Shown: positions 49,074 through 59,032, counted from the first letter of the stretch. The stretch is 64,000 nucleotides of DNA from Candidatus Ornithomonoglobus merdipullorum (GCA_018714695.1 DVNB01000083.1:1-64000); one strand, 5' to 3'. The notes: generated by a model from the letters alone, not told the origin. Made by a program: numbers and translations.

Positions 49074-49730
49074 ATGAAGCATATACTTGTGACAGAGGAC
49101 GACAGGGCGTTAAACGACGGAATAAGGCTGTCCTTGAGCGGAGCGGATTATTCCGTATCTCAGGCATTTTGCATTGAGGATGCGCGGGCGGCAGGAAAGA
49201 CGGACCTTGTCATACTTGACATAAATCTGCCGGACGGCAGCGGCATTGATCTTTGCCGTGAGATAAAGGAGAAATACGGAACGCCGGTGATATTCTTGAC
49301 GGTGAACGATCTTGAATCGGATATTGTCACAGGTCTTGAAAGCGGCGGAGACGATTACATAACAAAACCGTTCTCACTGGCAGTGCTCCGCGCGAGAGTA
49401 AACGCTGTGCTGCGCAGGAATGAACCCGGAGTGAAAAGCGGCGGGATAGAGCTTGATTTTGAAAATATGCGCTTTTACAAAAACGGCAGGGAGCTTGAAC
49501 TGAGCAAAACGGAGCAGCGGCTTTTAAGGCTGCTCTCGAAGAATCCTGGTGTTACGATGCAGCGGGAGCGCCTTATAGACCGGATATGGTCTGACGGCGC
49601 CGAATTTGTAGACTCGAATGCGCTGTCTGTGGCTGTAAAAAGGCTGCGCGACAAGATCGAAGACGATCCACAGAAGCCGGAGCTGATAAAGACGGTCTAC
49701 GGTATAGGATACGTTTGGAACGGAAAGTGA
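49074..49730 (+). CDS. OmpR-family response regulator
   Basis: A 218-residue regulator: receiver domain (TEDD acidic pocket, phosphoacceptor Asp49 in LVILDINLPDGSG, Lys in YITKPFSLAVL) and winged-helix DNA-binding domain (ELSKTEQRLLRLLSKNPG, RLIDRIWSDGAEFVDSNALSVAVKRLRDKI). It begins two bases after the GNAT stop and is followed by its kinase. It probably activates the ABC transporter encoded downstream. Confidence 0.92.
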   Translation: MKHILVTEDDRALNDGIRLSLSGADYSVSQAFCIEDARAAGKTDLVILDINLPDGSGIDLCREIKEKYGTPVIFLTVNDLESDIVTGLESGGDDYITKPFSLAVLRARVNAVLRRNEPGVKSGGIELDFENMRFYKNGRELELSKTEQRLLRLLSKNPGVTMQRERLIDRIWSDGAEFVDSNALSVAVKRLRDKIEDDPQKPELIKTVYGIGYVWNGK

Positions 49731-49735
49731 CTGAT

Positions 49736-50635
49736 ATGGAACTGATTTGTATTTTTATAGCCGCGGCATCGCTGATGTATGCAGTTTTTACCAAGATGAA
49801 AACTGCAGGCACGATAGGCAGGCTCGACGCAATGACGGAAAGCGCCGTAAACAGGACTTTAAAAGAGACGGAATTTGACGAGAGCAGGCTTTCACGTCTG
49901 GAATCACGGCTTTATCGGTTTTTGAAGGAAAATACGCTTTCCGAACAAACTATGGCAAATGACCGTGAAAAAATAAAATCACTTATAGGCGATATTTCGC
50001 ATCAGACCAAAACACCTGTGGCAAATATCACGCTTTATTCCGAGCTGCTCTGCGAGCGGGAGGACATGAGCCGTGATGCTCACCTGCTTGCCGAGCAAGT
50101 GCACAGCCAATCGGAAAAGCTTACATTTCTCATAAACTCGCTTGTTAAGACCTCGCGGCTTGAAAGCGGCATAATAACGCTTTTACCCGAACGGAACAAT
50201 CTTAAGGAGCTTGCTGAAACGGTCGCGGAGGCATGCGGAGCGGCGGCAGAGGAAAAGAGAACGGAGCTTATATGCTGTGCGGATGCGGATGTTTACGCGG
50301 TCTTCGATATGAAGTGGACGGCAGAGGCGGTGCTGAATATCGCCGATAATGCCGTAAAGTATACCCCGCCGGGCGGAACGATAGTCATATCATATATGGA
50401 ATACGAAAGCTTCTCGGCGATATCCGTGACTGATAACGGAGAGGGGATAGACGAGGAGGAGAGCGCAAAAATATTCGGCAGATTCTTCCGCGGCAGACAT
50501 CATTCGGATATACCAGGTGCGGGAATAGGTCTGTATATTGCGAGAGACATAGTCTCGCGTGAGGGCGGGTATATACGGCTGAGATCAAAGCCGGGCGAGG
50601 GCTCGGAGTTCACAGTGTTTCTGCCGAAACGATAA
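49736..50635 (+). CDS. Sensor histidine kinase with minimal sensor
   Basis: A 299-residue kinase with one TM helix (about 2-20) and no extracellular domain, an intramembrane-type sensor. H-box GDISHQTKTPVANITLYSELL, N-box VLNIADNAVKYTPPGG, G1 DNGEGIDEEE, F-box FGRFFRG and G2 GAGIGLYIARDIV are all present. Such kinases often sense through the neighbouring FtsX-type transporter. ATG 49736 lies just after the regulator stop; the frame overlaps further upstream but without a ribosome site. Confidence 0.9.
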   Translation: MELICIFIAAASLMYAVFTKMKTAGTIGRLDAMTESAVNRTLKETEFDESRLSRLESRLYRFLKENTLSEQTMANDREKIKSLIGDISHQTKTPVANITLYSELLCEREDMSRDAHLLAEQVHSQSEKLTFLINSLVKTSRLESGIITLLPERNNLKELAETVAEACGAAAEEKRTELICCADADVYAVFDMKWTAEAVLNIADNAVKYTPPGGTIVISYMEYESFSAISVTDNGEGIDEEESAKIFGRFFRGRHHSDIPGAGIGLYIARDIVSREGGYIRLRSKPGEGSEFTVFLPKR

Positions 50636-50721
50636 ATCTTTCAAAACCGTAAGATTTCGGAAAGACTCTCGAAAGAGCGATATTGTATAATGAAATAAAC
50701 AAATCGAAAGGAGAGGGTCTT

Positions 50722-51399
50722 ATGGACATACTAAAAACAAAGGATCTGAAAAAATACTACGGCAGCGGTGACAATGTTGTAAAAGCGCTTGACGGTATCG
50801 ATCTCACGGTCGCCGAAGGTGAATTTGCGGCTATAGTCGGAACATCCGGAAGCGGCAAATCGACATTGCTGCATATGCTAGGCGGGCTTGACAGACCGAC
50901 CTCCGGCAGTGTAACGGTGGACGGTCACGACATGTTCAGTCTGCGTGACGACGAGCTTACGATCTTTAGGCGCCGGAATATAGGCTTTGTGTTCCAGAGC
51001 TATAATCTCATACCGACACTGAGTGTATACGAGAATATAGTAATGCCGATAGAGCTTGACGGGAACAGGGCTGACGATTCGTATATAGGCGAGATCGTGC
51101 GCACCCTTGGGCTTGAGGAACGGTTAGACAGCTTCCCGAATCAGCTTTCGGGCGGACAGCAGCAGCGCGTGGCTATCGCGCGTGCTCTTGCGGCAAAGCC
51201 CGCGATAATACTTGCGGATGAACCGACAGGCAACCTTGACAGCAGGACAAGCCTTGATGTGATAGGACTTCTGAGAGTGACGAGCGAAAAATTTGCTCAG
51301 ACTATAGTGATGATAACCCACAATGAGGAGATCGCTCAGACTGCGGACAGGATAGTCCGTATAGAGGACGGAAGGATCGCAGGTGAGAGCCATGTATAA
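50722..51399 (+). CDS. ABC transporter ATP-binding protein (LolD/MacB/BceA type)
   Basis: A 225-residue ATPase: Walker [15 protein letters not shown], signature [15 protein letters not shown], Walker [14 protein letters not shown]. The family powers mechanotransmission permeases of FtsX type that expel or detach antimicrobial peptides or lipoproteins. GGAGAGGG precedes ATG 50722; its -10 (TATAAT at 50686) has a poor -35 overlapped by an imperfect inverted repeat (about 50656-50677), a possible response-regulator site. It overlaps the permease by 8 bases. Confidence 0.93.
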   Translation: MDILKTKDLKKYYGSGDNVVKALDGIDLTVAEGEFAAIVGTSGSGKSTLLHMLGGLDRPTSGSVTVDGHDMFSLRDDELTIFRRRNIGFVFQSYNLIPTLSVYENIVMPIELDGNRADDSYIGEIVRTLGLEERLDSFPNQLSGGQQQRVAIARALAAKPAIILADEPTGNLDSRTSLDVIGLLRVTSEKFAQTIVMITHNEEIAQTADRIVRIEDGRIAGESHV

Positions 51400-53908
51400 G
51401 GTGAACAGCAAAAAGGCGATAAACCGTCTCACGAGAGGAGCCCTCAGCGGAAACAAGACGAGAAACATAATAGCCGTGGCTGCTATAGCTCTTACAGCAA
51501 TGCTGTTTACGGCGCTTTTTACAGTGGGCAGCGGTATGATCGAAAATATACAGCGTCAGACGATGCGTCAGGCGGGAGGCGACGGGATGGCTGTGCTCAA
51601 ATACATCACCGATGAGCAGTATGAGGCTGTCAGGGATCACGAGCTTATAGACGAGATATCATATAACAGGCTGATGTGCAGCAGTGTAAATGATCCGGAG
51701 CTGATAAAACGGCGCGGTGAGCTTTATTATATGGACGATACCGCGATAAAGCTCGGTTTCTGTGAGCCTGTCGAGGGGCATAAGCCGACAGCTGAAAATG
51801 AAATAATGATGGACACCACAACGATAAGGCTACTTGGGATAGAGCAGCGTATAGGCGAGCCTGTTACGCTCAGCATCACGGTACACGGTGAAGATATCAC
51901 GCGTGAATTTGTGCTTTCCGGCTGGTGGGAGGCTGATCCGGTGTTCAATGCATCTATAATGATAACGTCGCGGGCATACATGGAGGCACATGCAGACGAG
52001 CTGCAGAACACATTCGGAGAAAATGGCGACATGACCGGTACGATAAACAGCTATATAATGTTCAAAAATTCGTTCGGTCTGCAGGAAAAGCTTGAGCGCG
52101 TAATAACCGAGAGCGGTTATTCAATGGACGAAAACGCTCAGAACTATATAGCATGCAATGTCAACTGGTCGTATCTTTCCACAAACTTTGATCTTTCACC
52201 CGGCATCATCGCCGCGGCTCTGGCGGGGATACTGGTAGTTGTATTTACCGGGTATCTTATAATCTACAATGTGTTCCAGATATCCGTTATAAAAGACATA
52301 CGCTTTTACGGACTGCTTAAAACGATAGGCACGACAGGCAGACAGATAAAAAAGCTCATACGCCGCCAGGCTGCGGTGCTTGCGGTCATTGGAGTTCCGA
52401 TAGGGCTGATACTCGGCTATCTTATCGGCAAGCAGCTCGTTCCGCTCATAATGGAGCAGAGCGCGTATGCGGCATCGGATTATACTACCTCGGCAAACCC
52501 GGTGATATTTATAGGCAGCGCGGTATTTGCAGTTGTTACGGTATTTATCGGCACGAACAAGCCGGGGCGGATAGCGGCTAAGGTGTCGCCGGTGGAAGCT
52601 GTGCGCTATACGGAGACTGCGGATGGGAAACATAAAAGACGCTCTGCGCGCAAAGGCGCGGGCATATTGCGTATGGCTGCGGCGAATCTCGGCAGGAACA
52701 AAAAGTCTACGGTGCCGGTGATAGTATCGCTTTCTTTGAGCCTTGTGCTTTTCAATACCGTCTACACGTTCAGCCTCGGCTTTGATATGGATAAATTCCT
52801 TTCAAAGTTTGTAGACAGCGACTTTCTCATAGCTTATGCTTCGTACTTCAGCTATATATATTCCGGAACAGACACGGCTCTTTCGGAAAGTATGATATCT
52901 GCGGTCAGCGAACAGCCCGGATTTACCGAGGGCGGCAGGATATACGCAAATGTGCGTGACGCGGAATATTTTTCGGTAAAAACCGATGATCCCGAGGAAA
53001 GCGACTGTGTTGTGTACGGGCTTGACGATTTCCCGCTTGGAGAGCTTGAGATAATCGAGGGAGAGCTTGATCCGGAAAAGCTCAAAAGCGGAAAATATAT
53101 AATAGAGGGCGTAAGACTTGACGACAACAACCGTCCCATTTGGGAAAGTGCGAAATATGAGATAGGCGATAAGGTGACACTCTCAAACCATAGAGGGAGC
53201 GGCGGGACAGCGTCACAAAACGAATACAGCGAATATGAGTATGAGGTCATGGCGAAGGCTGCGATCCACTACTATACCAACTCATGCGGAGTTTGGTATT
53301 CGAATTCATTCTATCTGCCGAGTGAGGTGTATTTTACTATGGTCGATGAGCCGGCAGTCATGAATTACTGGTTCGATGTTGAGGACGGCGGGGAGAACGC
53401 GATGGAGTCGTTCCTCAAAAGCTATACGGAGACCATTGAGCCGATGATGAGCTACAGCTCTAAAGCGACAAGAGCATCGCAGTTTGAAGGGATGCGGAAC
53501 ATGATCCTTGTCGTAGGCGGCTCGCTGAGCGTGGTCATAGGTCTTATAGGAGTGCTGAACTTTGTAAATTCGGTCATGACGAGCATAATATCGCGGCGCA
53601 GAGAGTTTGCAGTATTAAGCGCCGTTGGGATGACTGTAAAGCAGCAGCGGCGGATGCTCATACTCGAAAGCTTGTTCTGCGCAATGGCGGCTGCGGCTTC
53701 GGGAACGGTGCTTGCCGCCGGCTTTTCGGCGCTCGCGGCGGGAACTATAGCGGAAAGCCTGTGGTTCTTCACATATAAATTCACGCTCGTACCGGTGCTT
53801 GCGTCTATACCTGTGCTGGCTGCGGTGAGCGTGATTCTGCCGGTGATCGTATTCTCAAGGATAGGGAAGCAGAGCGTGGTGGATCGCCTTCGTGAAAACG
53901 AGGGCTGA
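51392..53908 (+). CDS. FtsX-type ABC permease
   Basis: An 838-residue permease with two FtsX domains, each with a TM block and a large extracellular loop. N-terminal TM (RNIIAVAAIALTAMLFTALFTVG), first three-helix block about residues 270-400 (GIIAAALAGILVVVFTGYLIIYNVFQISVIKDIRFYGLLKTIG), a second long loop and C-terminal block (FVNSVMTSIISRRREFAVLSAVGMTVKQ). The length and duplication fit the RR-HK-ATPase-permease systems of Firmicutes that respond to cell-envelope antibiotics; the substrate is unknown. ATG 51392 follows AGGTGAG. Confidence 0.9.
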   Translation: MYKVNSKKAINRLTRGALSGNKTRNIIAVAAIALTAMLFTALFTVGSGMIENIQRQTMRQAGGDGMAVLKYITDEQYEAVRDHELIDEISYNRLMCSSVNDPELIKRRGELYYMDDTAIKLGFCEPVEGHKPTAENEIMMDTTTIRLLGIEQRIGEPVTLSITVHGEDITREFVLSGWWEADPVFNASIMITSRAYMEAHADELQNTFGENGDMTGTINSYIMFKNSFGLQEKLERVITESGYSMDENAQNYIACNVNWSYLSTNFDLSPGIIAAALAGILVVVFTGYLIIYNVFQISVIKDIRFYGLLKTIGTTGRQIKKLIRRQAAVLAVIGVPIGLILGYLIGKQLVPLIMEQSAYAASDYTTSANPVIFIGSAVFAVVTVFIGTNKPGRIAAKVSPVEAVRYTETADGKHKRRSARKGAGILRMAAANLGRNKKSTVPVIVSLSLSLVLFNTVYTFSLGFDMDKFLSKFVDSDFLIAYASYFSYIYSGTDTALSESMISAVSEQPGFTEGGRIYANVRDAEYFSVKTDDPEESDCVVYGLDDFPLGELEIIEGELDPEKLKSGKYIIEGVRLDDNNRPIWESAKYEIGDKVTLSNHRGSGGTASQNEYSEYEYEVMAKAAIHYYTNSCGVWYSNSFYLPSEVYFTMVDEPAVMNYWFDVEDGGENAMESFLKSYTETIEPMMSYSSKATRASQFEGMRNMILVVGGSLSVVIGLIGVLNFVNSVMTSIISRRREFAVLSAVGMTVKQQRRMLILESLFCAMAAAASGTVLAAGFSALAAGTIAESLWFFTYKFTLVPVLASIPVLAAVSVILPVIVFSRIGKQSVVDRLRENEG

Positions 53909-53932
53909 ACGATATGATGCGGAGGAATGGAT

Positions 53933-54960
53933 ATGAAGATACGCGTAATGGACAACGTGTTCAAGGATGATATGCGGCTCTACATGGAGCATATATGGGT
54001 AGACCATCATGTGTGTCCGGCGGAGCGCAAATATATCGCGCTCGCGTATATAGCATACGGAAGCGGAACGGTGATAATAGGGAACGAGAGATTCGATGCA
54101 TCTGCAAAGGATATCTTTGTCGTGCTGCCCGGAATAAAAGCCGAATTTATCTCCAGAAACATGTCAGCGGAAAATTACGATCTGGAGATCCATTATATCT
54201 TCTTTGAAAAGGAATTTCTCCGAGGCGAATGGGAGCGATACGGCGATGAGTTTTCAGATCTCGAACGCTTTTTTGACGGTACGGGGCAATATCATATAAA
54301 AGCCGCCGACAACGAAATGTCGGAGATCAGAAACTATATCGTCAGAATGACCAACGAATACTATGAGGATGCGCCGGGGAGGGAGAGCGCGCTTTTTGGA
54401 CAGCTCCTCTCCCTTCTGCCCATCGTTTTCAGACGTTACAATGTGAAAGAAGAGCGGCTTTTCAGCAGGAACATGCTCGTTGACCAGACGATAAGGCAGA
54501 TAAGGCATACCATATATTCCAATCCCAAGCCGGGCGAGATCGCCGCGCACAGATTTGTTACGACCGATCATCTCGGCACCGATACCGGGTTCGACGAAGC
54601 GGACCTCACGGCGCTGAAAAAAGGCGCCGGAACCCAGATCGGCAGCGATTTCACCGATACCGCAGCGAGGACATTGTCGTTTGATGTGGAAGCGGGACAC
54701 ACATACTCGATCCACACATATAACAGCGCATCATATATTACAGAAATGTATTATGAGTCCGAGGGCATCACGCCTCAGCCGACAGATACGCCAAGCGAGC
54801 AGCCGAGTGACGCTCCGACGGATACACCAAGCGAACAGCCGAGCGCGGAGCCGACAGACACACCGAGTGAGTAGCCGACAGCGGACCCGACGGATGCGCC
54901 GACCGGACAGCCTACGGCGGAACCTGCCGACACATATCCGGTCACACTCGGAGCGTATTA
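53933..54960 (+). pseudogene. Chimera of an AraC regulator and a secreted Pro/Thr-rich protein
   Basis: The frame 53933-54874 (313 codons) begins as an AraC regulator: cupin sensor (YIAYGSGTVIIGNERFD, DIFVVLPGIKAEFISRNM) and the first HTH helices (IRQIRHTIYSNPKPGEIAAH, then RFVTTDHL). Near 54575 it changes without frameshift into an unrelated extracellular module (TARTLSFDVEAGHTYSIHTY-like, then TDTPSEQPSDAP repeats). An in-frame TAG at 54872 is followed by continued repeat coding (PTADPTDAPTGQPTAEPADTYPV) to a TAA near 54960. This is a deletion fusion of two genes, with further decay. It cannot be a functional regulator, since the second HTH is missing. Confidence 0.75.
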
Positions 54961-55034
54961 AATATATCTTGCATTCAAGCCTTTAATATGATATAATATG
55001 CTTAAGGAAATCACATATGAAAGGCGGCGATCAA

Positions 55035-55358
55035 ATGGACAACGAAACAAGAGAAATGTTCAATACTTTGTTTGAGATGATAAAAGACATGCAAAACGAC
55101 ATGAAAGACATGCAAAACGACATGAAAGACATGCAAAACAAAGTTGACGGTCTAAGCTCCGAAGTCCACGACCTACGCGGACTGATCGAGAACGAGACTA
55201 ATAAGAATATCAAAATCATTGCTGAGGCGCATGAATTGCAGGTTGACAAACTCAACGATATTCAAAAAACCGTTGAAAATGTGCGTGCAAGACAAAATCT
55301 GACGGAAATTAGGCTTAACATCATCGAAGCCGATATTAAAATGCTCAAACGTGCATAA
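55035..55358 (+). CDS. Small coiled-coil protein
   Basis: A 107-residue, entirely helical protein: three near-identical heptads KDMQNDM/KDMQNDM/KDMQNKV near residues 17-37, then a continuous coiled coil (VDGLSSEVHDLRGLIENETN, DIKMLKRA). AAAGGCGG precedes ATG 55035. Similar small coiled-coil proteins are common in Clostridia; function unknown. Confidence 0.65.
   Translation: MDNETREMFNTLFEMIKDMQNDMKDMQNDMKDMQNKVDGLSSEVHDLRGLIENETNKNIKIIAEAHELQVDKLNDIQKTVENVRARQNLTEIRLNIIEADIKMLKRA
55086..55139 (+). repeat. 21-bp tandem repeats
   Basis: Nearly three copies of a 21-bp unit (GACATGCAAAACGACATGAA + A) in tandem, encoding identical heptads of the coiled coil. Copies are identical except for the last partial one, suggesting recent slippage. 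Confidence 0.8.
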
Positions 55359-55398
55359 CTTAGAAAGATGTGGGATGACACAGCTAAGCATCACATAT

Positions 55399-55422
55399 GA
55401 GGGACTGTATGACGCAGTCCCT
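55399..55422 (+). terminator. Terminator of the coiled-coil gene
   Basis: AGGGACTG pairs with CAGTCCCT across a 7-nt loop, followed by ATTTATTT. Confidence 0.7.
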
Positions 55423-55531
55423 ATTTATTTGCCGGCACTGAAAAAGTGTCCCAAAAATCAACATATTTCCGCATAGTTATGCGGTTTATATATAAATATT
55501 TATAAAATAATACAAAATCGTTCAAATTCTC

Positions 55532-55560
55532 TTGACAAATCGGCTCACAGATATTATACT
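55532..55560 (+). promoter_or_regulatory. Promoter of ilvB
   Basis: TTGACA (55532-55537), 17 bp, TATACT (55555-55560); the leader is about 165 nt. Confidence 0.75.
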
Positions 55561-55642
55561 ATATTAATGAGTGTTTAGTGTAATTACCTAATAATGATGC
55601 CGACATGACATGGAGATGATCAAAAGCATATCCGGTATTACA

Positions 55643-55674
55643 CCGCGCCGTACAACGGCGCGGCGCTGCTTTTT
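55643..55674 (+). terminator. Possible attenuator hairpin in the ilvB leader
   Basis: CCGCGCCGT (55643-55651) pairs perfectly with ACGGCGCGG (55655-55663) across ACA. A T5 run begins 6 nt downstream, within the leader and well before the ilvB ribosome site. It could cause regulated early termination. No leader peptide with its own stop or T-box motif was found. Confidence 0.45.
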
Positions 55675-55732
55675 CGGGAAAACAAGCCCTTTACCGGCAT
55701 CGATAATCTTAAATCGTAAAGGAGCTGCAATA

Positions 55733-57412
55733 ATGCAATTAACAGGTGCACAGATCGTTATTGAATGTATGAAGGAACAGGGCGTGGATACGATATTCGG
55801 GTATCCGGGCGGTGCGATCTTGAATATTTATGATGAGCTTTATAAGCATTCGGATGAGATACGCCATATACTCGTCTCGCACGAGCAGGGCGCGTCGCAC
55901 GCGGCTGACGGATATGCCCGCGCCGCTGGAAAGACGGGCGTATGCTTTGCGACATCGGGACCTGGTTCCACGAATCTCGTTACGGGTATCGCGACGGCGA
56001 ACATTGACTCCATACCGGTCGTTGCGATAACATGCAACGTCGGTACTCCGCTTCTCGGAAAGGACAGCTTTCAGGAGGTCGCCATTTCCGAGGTGGTAAA
56101 GCCGATCACAAAGGCAAGCTTTATCGTTATGGACGTAAACGAGCTTGCGGACACTATAAGAAAGGCGTTTTCGATAGCAGAGAGCGGCAGAAAGGGACCG
56201 GTCCTCATAGACATCCCCAAGGACGTTACGGCTGCTAAGGCTGAATACGAGGCGAAGGCTCCCGTAAAGCCGGAGCCTGTAACGGATACGATAGACGACG
56301 CCGCGATAGCAAGAGTCGCGGAGCTTATAAAGAATTCGAAAAAGCCGTATGTGTTCTGCGGCGGCGGTGTGGTATCGTCGGGTGCGTCAGAGGAGCTGAG
56401 AGAGCTTGTTAACAAGATAGACGCGCCGGTATGTGACACGCTCATGGGCAAGGGCGCGTTCCCCGGGACCGACCCGCACTATACCGGCATGCTCGGTATG
56501 CACGGGACGAAGACATCGAATTTCGGCGTTTCAAGCTGTGATCTTCTGCTTGCCGTAGGCGTGAGATTTTCTGACAGAGTTTACGGCAACGCCAAAAACT
56601 TTGCGAAGGATGCCAAGATAGTCCATATTGAGATAGACGAGAAAGAGGTCAATAAGAATATTGAGACCGACGAGCATATAATAGGCGATGCCAAGGAGAT
56701 CTTAAAAAGGCTCAGCGCGCTTATCGGTACATATGAGCATACCGAATGGCGAAACGAGCTTAAAGAGAAGTCAGAAAGATTTCCGCTCCGTTACAGAACG
56801 GACGTGCTTTCCGGCGGCGGCGCGATAACAGAGATATACCGTCAGACAAAGGGACAGGCTCTTATCACCACAGAAGTCGGACAGCACCAGATGTGGGCGG
56901 CTCAGTTCTACTATTACAGTGAGCCGAGGCAGTTCATAACCTCGGGCGGACTGGGAACGATGGGCTACGGCTTGGGCGCTGCGATAGGCGCGAAGACGGC
57001 AAGACCGGATAAGACAGTCGTAAACATAGCCGGTGACGGCGGATTCAGGATGAACATGAACGAGATAATCACATCAGTGCGGAACAATATACCGATAATC
57101 GAGGTCATCATCGACAACCGCGTTCTCGGCATGGTCCGCCAGTGGCAGACGCTTTTCTACGGCGGCAGATACTCGCACACCGTGCTTGAGGACCGGACCG
57201 ATTACGTAAAGCTTGCCGAGTCGATGGGCGCCATAGGTCTGAGGGCTGAAACTCCCGAGGAGTTCAGAGACGCGTTTGCAAAGGCGCTGAAAGCCGACAG
57301 GACTGTAGTTATCGACTGCCGCATCGATAAGGATGAGAACGTGTATCCTATGGTCGCGCCCGGAGATGCGATCTCACAGGCGTTCGACGCGGAGGATATG
57401 CAGAATATGTAA
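55733..57412 (+). CDS. ilvB: Acetolactate synthase, catalytic subunit
   Basis: A 559-residue TPP enzyme that condenses two pyruvates (or pyruvate with 2-ketobutyrate) in Val/Leu/Ile synthesis. Motifs: GYPGGAILNIYDEL, the catalytic Glu in SHEQGASHAADGYARA, FATSGPGSTNLVTG, and the TPP motif IAGDGGFRMNMNEI. ATG 55733 follows AAAGGAGCTG and gives the normal MQLTGAQIV start; an open extension to 55610 has no ribosome site. The regulatory subunit ilvN is not adjacent; the next gene is unrelated. Confidence 0.95.
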   Translation: MQLTGAQIVIECMKEQGVDTIFGYPGGAILNIYDELYKHSDEIRHILVSHEQGASHAADGYARAAGKTGVCFATSGPGSTNLVTGIATANIDSIPVVAITCNVGTPLLGKDSFQEVAISEVVKPITKASFIVMDVNELADTIRKAFSIAESGRKGPVLIDIPKDVTAAKAEYEAKAPVKPEPVTDTIDDAAIARVAELIKNSKKPYVFCGGGVVSSGASEELRELVNKIDAPVCDTLMGKGAFPGTDPHYTGMLGMHGTKTSNFGVSSCDLLLAVGVRFSDRVYGNAKNFAKDAKIVHIEIDEKEVNKNIETDEHIIGDAKEILKRLSALIGTYEHTEWRNELKEKSERFPLRYRTDVLSGGGAITEIYRQTKGQALITTEVGQHQMWAAQFYYYSEPRQFITSGGLGTMGYGLGAAIGAKTARPDKTVVNIAGDGGFRMNMNEIITSVRNNIPIIEVIIDNRVLGMVRQWQTLFYGGRYSHTVLEDRTDYVKLAESMGAIGLRAETPEEFRDAFAKALKADRTVVIDCRIDKDENVYPMVAPGDAISQAFDAEDMQNM

Positions 57413-57419
57413 GAATGCA

Positions 57420-57447
57420 GGGGAATGGCTTCATTCCCCGTTTTTTA
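57420..57447 (+). terminator. Terminator of ilvB
   Basis: GGGGAATG pairs with CATTCCCC across GCTT/ACTT-like loop bases, followed by GTTTTTT. Confidence 0.85.
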
Positions 57448-57466
57448 TACATGAAAGGGAAATGAT

Positions 57467-59032
57467 ATGATCAGAATTTCAAACATCAAGTACCCGATAG
57501 AGATGCCGGAGGAAAACATAATTGAGTTTGCGGTGCGGAAATACAGGATAAACGGTATTACCGACGTGCGTATAGTCAAAAAATCTATCGACGCGCGGAA
57601 GAAGGATGATATACACTATGTGTATACTCTGGATATAAGCGCGCAGGGCGAAAAAAAGCTTTTAAAGAGGCTGAAAAACGCATCAGAACCGAAATATGAG
57701 AGCTACGTTTTCCCGGATGGCAGACTGCCCGAAAAGCCTGTGGTCGTGGTCGGTTTCGGTCCGGCGGGCATGATGTGCTCGTATATGCTCGCAAAGAACG
57801 GATGCAAGGTCATAGTGCTTGAGCGCGGCAAAGCTGTGGATGAAAGGATGAAAGACGTTGCGGCGATGCGCGAAAGCGGCATACTCGATCCCGAATCGAA
57901 CGTTCAGTTCGGCGAGGGCGGCGCGGGGACGTTTTCCGACGGAAAGCTCACCACAGGCACGAACGACAGGCGCATCGGCTGTGTTCTCGAGGAGTTCGCG
58001 GCACACGGTGCGCCGGGGGATATACTATATAAGGCAAAGCCGCATGTGGGGACGGATAAGCTCGTGGGAATGGTGAAGTCGTTCCGGAAGAGTATAGAGA
58101 AAAGCGGGGGAGAGGTCAGGTTTTCATCAAGGCTTGACGGCATCAAGACCGAAAACGGCCGCGCTGCGGGCGCTGTCGTGCACTGCGGCGGCGAAACGTA
58201 TACGATAGAGACGGATCACATAGTGCTTGCCGCAGGTCACAGCGCAAGGGACACATTTTTGATGCTGAAAGAGCTTGGAGTGAAGATGGAGCGCAAGGTG
58301 TTCGCTGTAGGCGCGAGGATAGAGCACAGGCAGGAGGACATAAGCCGCAGCCAGTACGGTGAAATGTATAAAATGCTTCCGGCAGCAGATTATAAACTGT
58401 CGGTCAGAACTCCGACCGGCAGGAGCGCATACACCTTTTGTATGTGTCCGGGCGGAACGGTAGTCGCGTCGGCATCCGAGCCGGGCGGAGTTGTTACGAA
58501 CGGCATGAGCGAATACGCCCGCGACGGCGAAAACGCGAACAGCGCGCTGCTCGTGAATGTTATGCCGGAGGATATACCGGGTGATGACGTGCTCGGCGGG
58601 ATAGAGTTCCAGAGGAAGATAGAGAGAAGGGCATGCGATATTGCGGGGGGATATTTCGCGCCTGCGCAGACGGTGGGCGATTTTCTTCATGGTAACGGCG
58701 CGGAGCCAACCGTTGAGCCAACCTACAGACCGGGTGTGAGATTTTGCAGCCTTGACGATATTCTCCCGCCTTTCGTGACGGAAACGATGCGCGAGGCGCT
58801 GCCGCTTCTAGATAAAAAGCTCCACGGCTTCGCGGCAGACGGAGCTGTGCTCACCGCGCCCGAAACACGGTCCTCGTCGCCGGTGAGGATACTGCGCGAC
58901 GAAACGGGGCAGGCGAGTATAAAAGGGCTTTACCCATGCGGTGAGGGCGCAGGCTATGCCGGAGGCATAATGACGGCGGCTGTGGACGGGATAAAGACTG
59001 CGGAGAAGATCGTACTGGAAAACAGAAAATAA
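57467..59032 (+). CDS. FAD-dependent dehydrogenase (COG2509 type)
   Basis: A 521-residue flavoprotein. The N-terminal 85 residues form a small ferredoxin-like domain typical of the family. The FAD Rossmann motif is VVVVGFGPAGMMCSYMLAKNGCKVIVLERG (about 88-118), followed by the conserved NVQFGEGGAGTFSDGKLTTG and the C-terminal LYPCGEGAGYAGGIMTAAVDGIK. Widespread in anaerobes; the reaction is uncharacterised. AAAGGGAAATG precedes ATG 57467. Confidence 0.88.
   Translation: MIRISNIKYPIEMPEENIIEFAVRKYRINGITDVRIVKKSIDARKKDDIHYVYTLDISAQGEKKLLKRLKNASEPKYESYVFPDGRLPEKPVVVVGFGPAGMMCSYMLAKNGCKVIVLERGKAVDERMKDVAAMRESGILDPESNVQFGEGGAGTFSDGKLTTGTNDRRIGCVLEEFAAHGAPGDILYKAKPHVGTDKLVGMVKSFRKSIEKSGGEVRFSSRLDGIKTENGRAAGAVVHCGGETYTIETDHIVLAAGHSARDTFLMLKELGVKMERKVFAVGARIEHRQEDISRSQYGEMYKMLPAADYKLSVRTPTGRSAYTFCMCPGGTVVASASEPGGVVTNGMSEYARDGENANSALLVNVMPEDIPGDDVLGGIEFQRKIERRACDIAGGYFAPAQTVGDFLHGNGAEPTVEPTYRPGVRFCSLDDILPPFVTETMREALPLLDKKLHGFAADGAVLTAPETRSSSPVRILRDETGQASIKGLYPCGEGAGYAGGIMTAAVDGIKTAEKIVLENRK

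Noticed and set aside
55610-55732. Ile-containing leader peptide for ilvB attenuation
   Set aside because: The frame has no stop before ilvB and no ribosome binding site; it is just an open extension.
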